The notes beneath the pieces are model-generated. The model had not been told where the DNA came from. It was given only the letters and a program-made list of their open reading frames with translations, and did not search any database. 5,888 nucleotides of DNA from contig PHAF01000115.1 in the NCBI GenBank assembly GCA_002841605.1, positions 1 to 5,888 on the forward strand, given 5' to 3'. The stretch comes from Firmicutes bacterium HGW-Firmicutes-10 (GTDB lineage Bacteria > Bacillota_I > Bacilli_A > Erysipelotrichales > Erysipelotrichaceae). Every line of letters starts with the position of its first letter. The stretch's first letter is position 1. Shown in pieces: positions 5,634 through 5,888 of this stretch. The position numbers were made by a program, and so were the translations under genes.

Positions 5634-5748
5634 ATCAGGGCCGCATTAAATGATGCAGTCCCTTTCCAAGGAGTGGGAGGCCAGTCCGTTTCCAGAATGA
5701 CCCATCGGTTAAATGACCTTGATCGGGTCAGATAACTCGGAACCTGAT
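5634..5748 (-). ncRNA. Moco/Tuco-type riboswitch aptamer (MOCO RNA motif)
   Basis: This leader RNA probably senses molybdenum or tungsten cofactor (biochemical sensing in this family is inferred mainly from genetics). The strongest evidence is GCCUCCC (5681-5675), six bases, then UGGAAAGG (5668-5661). These nearly match GCCUCCC-5-UGGAAAGG in the E. coli moaA leader as I recall it. The ends close as P1, AUCAGG (5748-5743) with CCUGAU (5639-5634). A P2 arm pairs UGACCC (5730-5725) with GGGUCA (5703-5698), extended by AUC/GAU and GGU/ACC around a CAUUUA loop. UCCG (5741-5738) can pair with CGGA (5688-5685). A last hairpin, GCAU/AUGC (5656-5643), also has a CAUUUA loop. Only 17 nt separate P2 from CCUCCC, with no obvious P3 hairpin, a trait linked to the proposed tungsten (Tuco) variants. 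The downstream tungsten-type AOR fits this. Confidence 0.87.
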
Positions 5749-5751
5749 TTA

Positions 5752-5780
5752 ATTATAAAGCGCTTACATTGGTTTGTAAA
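5752..5780 (-). promoter_or_regulatory. sigma-A-type promoter of the AOR operon
   Basis: On the minus strand TTTACA (-35, 5780-5775), a 17-bp spacer and a consensus TATAAT (-10, 5757-5752) form a strong vegetative promoter. It lies 2 bp past the stop of the upstream partial reading frame and directly before the riboswitch. A start 7 nt after the -10 would be A5745, inside the P1 5' strand. A start at A5748 would keep the full P1. Confidence 0.88.
5754..5769 (-). promoter_or_regulatory. cre-like operator (possible CcpA site) within the promoter
   Basis: ATGTAAGCGCTTTATA on the minus strand matches the catabolite-responsive-element consensus WTGNAANCGNWNNCA at 13 of 15 positions. The two mismatches are at the final CA. 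It has a perfect AAGCGCTT core and lies across the spacer and -10, where CcpA binding would repress. CcpA itself is not in the window, so this is inferred from pattern only. Confidence 0.5.
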
Positions 5781-5782
5781 GG

Positions 5783-5887
5783 TCAAATACATTGAACGAA
5801 ATCACGCGTCCATAAGCAATCAGCACACGAAGGATTCTGACCGTTGCAATCACACAAGGAGTCATTGACATAGTCACAAGCATCAAT
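5783..5887 (-). CDS. possible C-terminal end of a Cys-rich protein (partial)
   Basis: Thirty-four codons run open from the window edge to a TGA at 5783-5785 that ends 2 bp before the -35 of the AOR promoter, a natural place for a gene to end. The peptide has six cysteines, arranged as ACDYV, LCDCNGQ, SCADCLW and VQCI. These could suit metal or Fe-S binding, but I do not recognise the family. A second minus frame (5886-5764, hydrophobic, ending at TAA 5764-5766) is also open but runs through the -35 and spacer. The Cys-rich frame is preferred for that reason and for its regular use of C/T third bases. Confidence is low. Confidence 0.4.
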   Translation of the reverse strand: MDACDYVNDSLCDCNGQNPSCADCLWTRDFVQCI

Positions 5888-5888
5888 T

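Noticed and set aside
5764..5886. Hydrophobic minus-strand frame at the right edge as the upstream gene's end
   Set aside because: It would run through the -35 and spacer of a near-consensus promoter. The Cys-rich frame ends cleanly before it. It is not excluded.
1..5888. CRISPR arrays, tRNA or rRNA genes, transposons or phage genes
   Set aside because: No regularly spaced repeats, cloverleaf sequences, transposase motifs or terminal repeats were seen.

Overview
The window looks like a piece of a low-to-mid G+C Gram-positive (Bacillota) chromosome. The signs are strong AAGGAGG-type ribosome binding sites, a TTTACA-17-TATAAT promoter, an adjacent tilS-hpt pair as in Bacillus, a CcpA-like operator and a terminator-type riboswitch. 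A lineage near Erysipelotrichia is possible, but this is an impression only. Nearly everything is on the minus strand. One membrane-protein gene is on the plus strand.

Right part (about 5888 down to 2839, minus strand): a compact tungsten/molybdenum aldehyde oxidoreductase operon. The C-terminal end of an unidentified Cys-rich upstream reading frame (5783-5887) is followed at once by a sigma-A-type promoter (5752-5780) with a cre-like palindrome between -35 and -10. The leader is a Moco/Tuco-type riboswitch aptamer (5634-5748) followed by an intrinsic terminator (5592-5619). The P1 3' strand can pair with the terminator 5' arm, which suggests a ligand-OFF transcription switch. The operon then encodes a tungsten-type aldehyde ferredoxin oxidoreductase (AOR, start 5575), a MoaD-like sulfur-carrier protein ending in Gly-Gly (start 3731) and a short ThiF/MoeB/HesA-type E1-like adenylyltransferase (start 3510). 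A GAAA-loop hairpin with a U-tract sits between AOR and the MoaD gene and may lower expression of the two maturation genes relative to the enzyme. The carrier and E1 genes overlap by one base (TAATG). The probable logic is that the E1-like protein activates the carrier's C-terminal Gly-Gly for sulfur transfer into pterin dithiolene, which supplies the AOR cofactor, while the cofactor feeds back on the leader.

Middle: a plus-strand gene for an uncharacterised four-helix membrane protein (2295-2849) converges on the E1-like gene and overlaps its end by 11 bp. A hairpin inside this gene, read on the minus strand, could be the terminator of the AOR operon. Diverging from the membrane-protein gene across a 112-bp gap (2183-2294) is a minus-strand PemK/MazF-like protein gene (1622-2182) with an N-terminal extension and no visible antitoxin gene. 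No convincing promoter could be named in that gap.

Left part (1575 down to 1, minus strand): tilS (tRNA-Ile lysidine synthetase) and the start of hpt (hypoxanthine phosphoribosyltransferase, cut by the window edge). They are housekeeping genes in a conserved order, probably co-transcribed with the MazF-like gene.
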